A DNA stretch of 5,982 nucleotides from Verrucomicrobiales bacterium (lineage in GTDB: Bacteria > Verrucomicrobiota > Verrucomicrobiia > Limisphaerales > RI-55). The notes under the pieces are model-generated. The model saw nothing but the letters and a program-made list of their open reading frames with translations. It had not been told where the DNA came from and searched no databases. The translations under genes and the position numbers were made by a program. The DNA lies in assembly GCA_003484235.1 (NCBI GenBank), contig DNDP01000295.1, positions 1 to 5,982 on the forward strand, given 5' to 3'. Each line of letters opens with the position of its first letter. Within the stretch, counting starts at the first letter, position 1. Shown piece after piece: positions 5,869-5,982 of this stretch.

Positions 5869-5900
5869 CTCGGCGACCGGCTCGGAGAGCCGGCCCTACC
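5869..5900 (-). repeat. REP-like hairpin repeat, right arm (inverted copy)
   Basis: Reading the minus strand from 5900: GGTAGGG, then a perfect 7-bp hairpin CCGGCTC, loop TCC, GAGCCGG, then CGCCGAG at 5875-5869. It matches the left arm in the GGTAGGG lead, the loop, the inner stem bases and the CGCCGAG tail. It differs in the outer stem bases, where changes on both sides keep the pairing. The 5767-5868 stretch between the arms holds no supported gene. Confidence 0.7.
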
Positions 5901-5950
5901 TGGTTTTGGCGGACGGTCTGAGGATGCTGTCCCGGTGGTGGCCTGCGCAG

Positions 5951-5960
5951 ATTCCGGAAT
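5951..5960. repeat. 10-bp perfect palindrome
   Basis: ATTCCGGAAT is its own reverse complement. It directly precedes the tandem 7-bp repeat. No bound regulator can be named. Confidence 0.35.
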
Positions 5961-5961
5961 T

Positions 5962-5982
5962 CAGATCTCAGATCTCAGATCT
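5962..5982. repeat. Tandem 7-bp repeat (CAGATCT, three copies) running off the window
   Basis: Three exact copies of CAGATCT at 5962-5968, 5969-5975 and 5976-5982. The array reaches the last base, so its full length is unknown. Each unit contains the palindrome AGATCT. No coding frame is apparent here. Confidence 0.85.

Overview
This is a GC-rich bacterial window with tightly packed genes and six supported protein-coding genes. I see no rRNA, tRNA, CRISPR array, transposase, phage gene or defence gene. The gene types, the very high GC and the zinc-ribbon protein coupled to rnc suggest a Verrucomicrobiota bacterium, possibly Opitutaceae. That placement is inference from recalled gene context, not something the sequence proves.

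From left to right: (1) a minus-strand gene for a secreted M61-family metallopeptidase with a C-terminal PDZ domain (60 to about 1938). (2) A 114-bp divergent intergenic region, then a plus-strand gene pair: a 67-residue two-helix membrane protein (2053-2256) that touches or overlaps a YbjQ/UPF0145 protein (to 2588). (3) A convergent junction of only 33 bp, then a minus-strand cluster read in the order zinc-ribbon protein (4890-4246), ribonuclease III (4234-3488), short-chain dehydrogenase (3419-2622). The rnc start is tightly coupled to the end of the zinc-ribbon gene. (4) A 208-bp divergent intergenic region with two hairpins and a long-range inverted repeat. (5) A plus-strand GNAT-type acetyltransferase (5099-5731) whose acetyl-CoA binding motif looks degenerate. 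(6) A 251-bp non-coding tail with an inverted pair of REP-like hairpins and, at the window edge, a tandem 7-bp repeat.

The genes do not form one pathway. The best-supported functional units are the zinc-ribbon/rnc/SDR transcription unit, with RNase III processing double-stranded RNA in the cytoplasm, and the small membrane protein/YbjQ pair. I found no convincing undescribed system. The features most worth a second look are the paired hairpins at 5727-5900, where stem sequence changes on both sides while pairing is kept, the small membrane protein next to ybjQ, the rnc start and coupling arrangement, and the altered GNAT motif.
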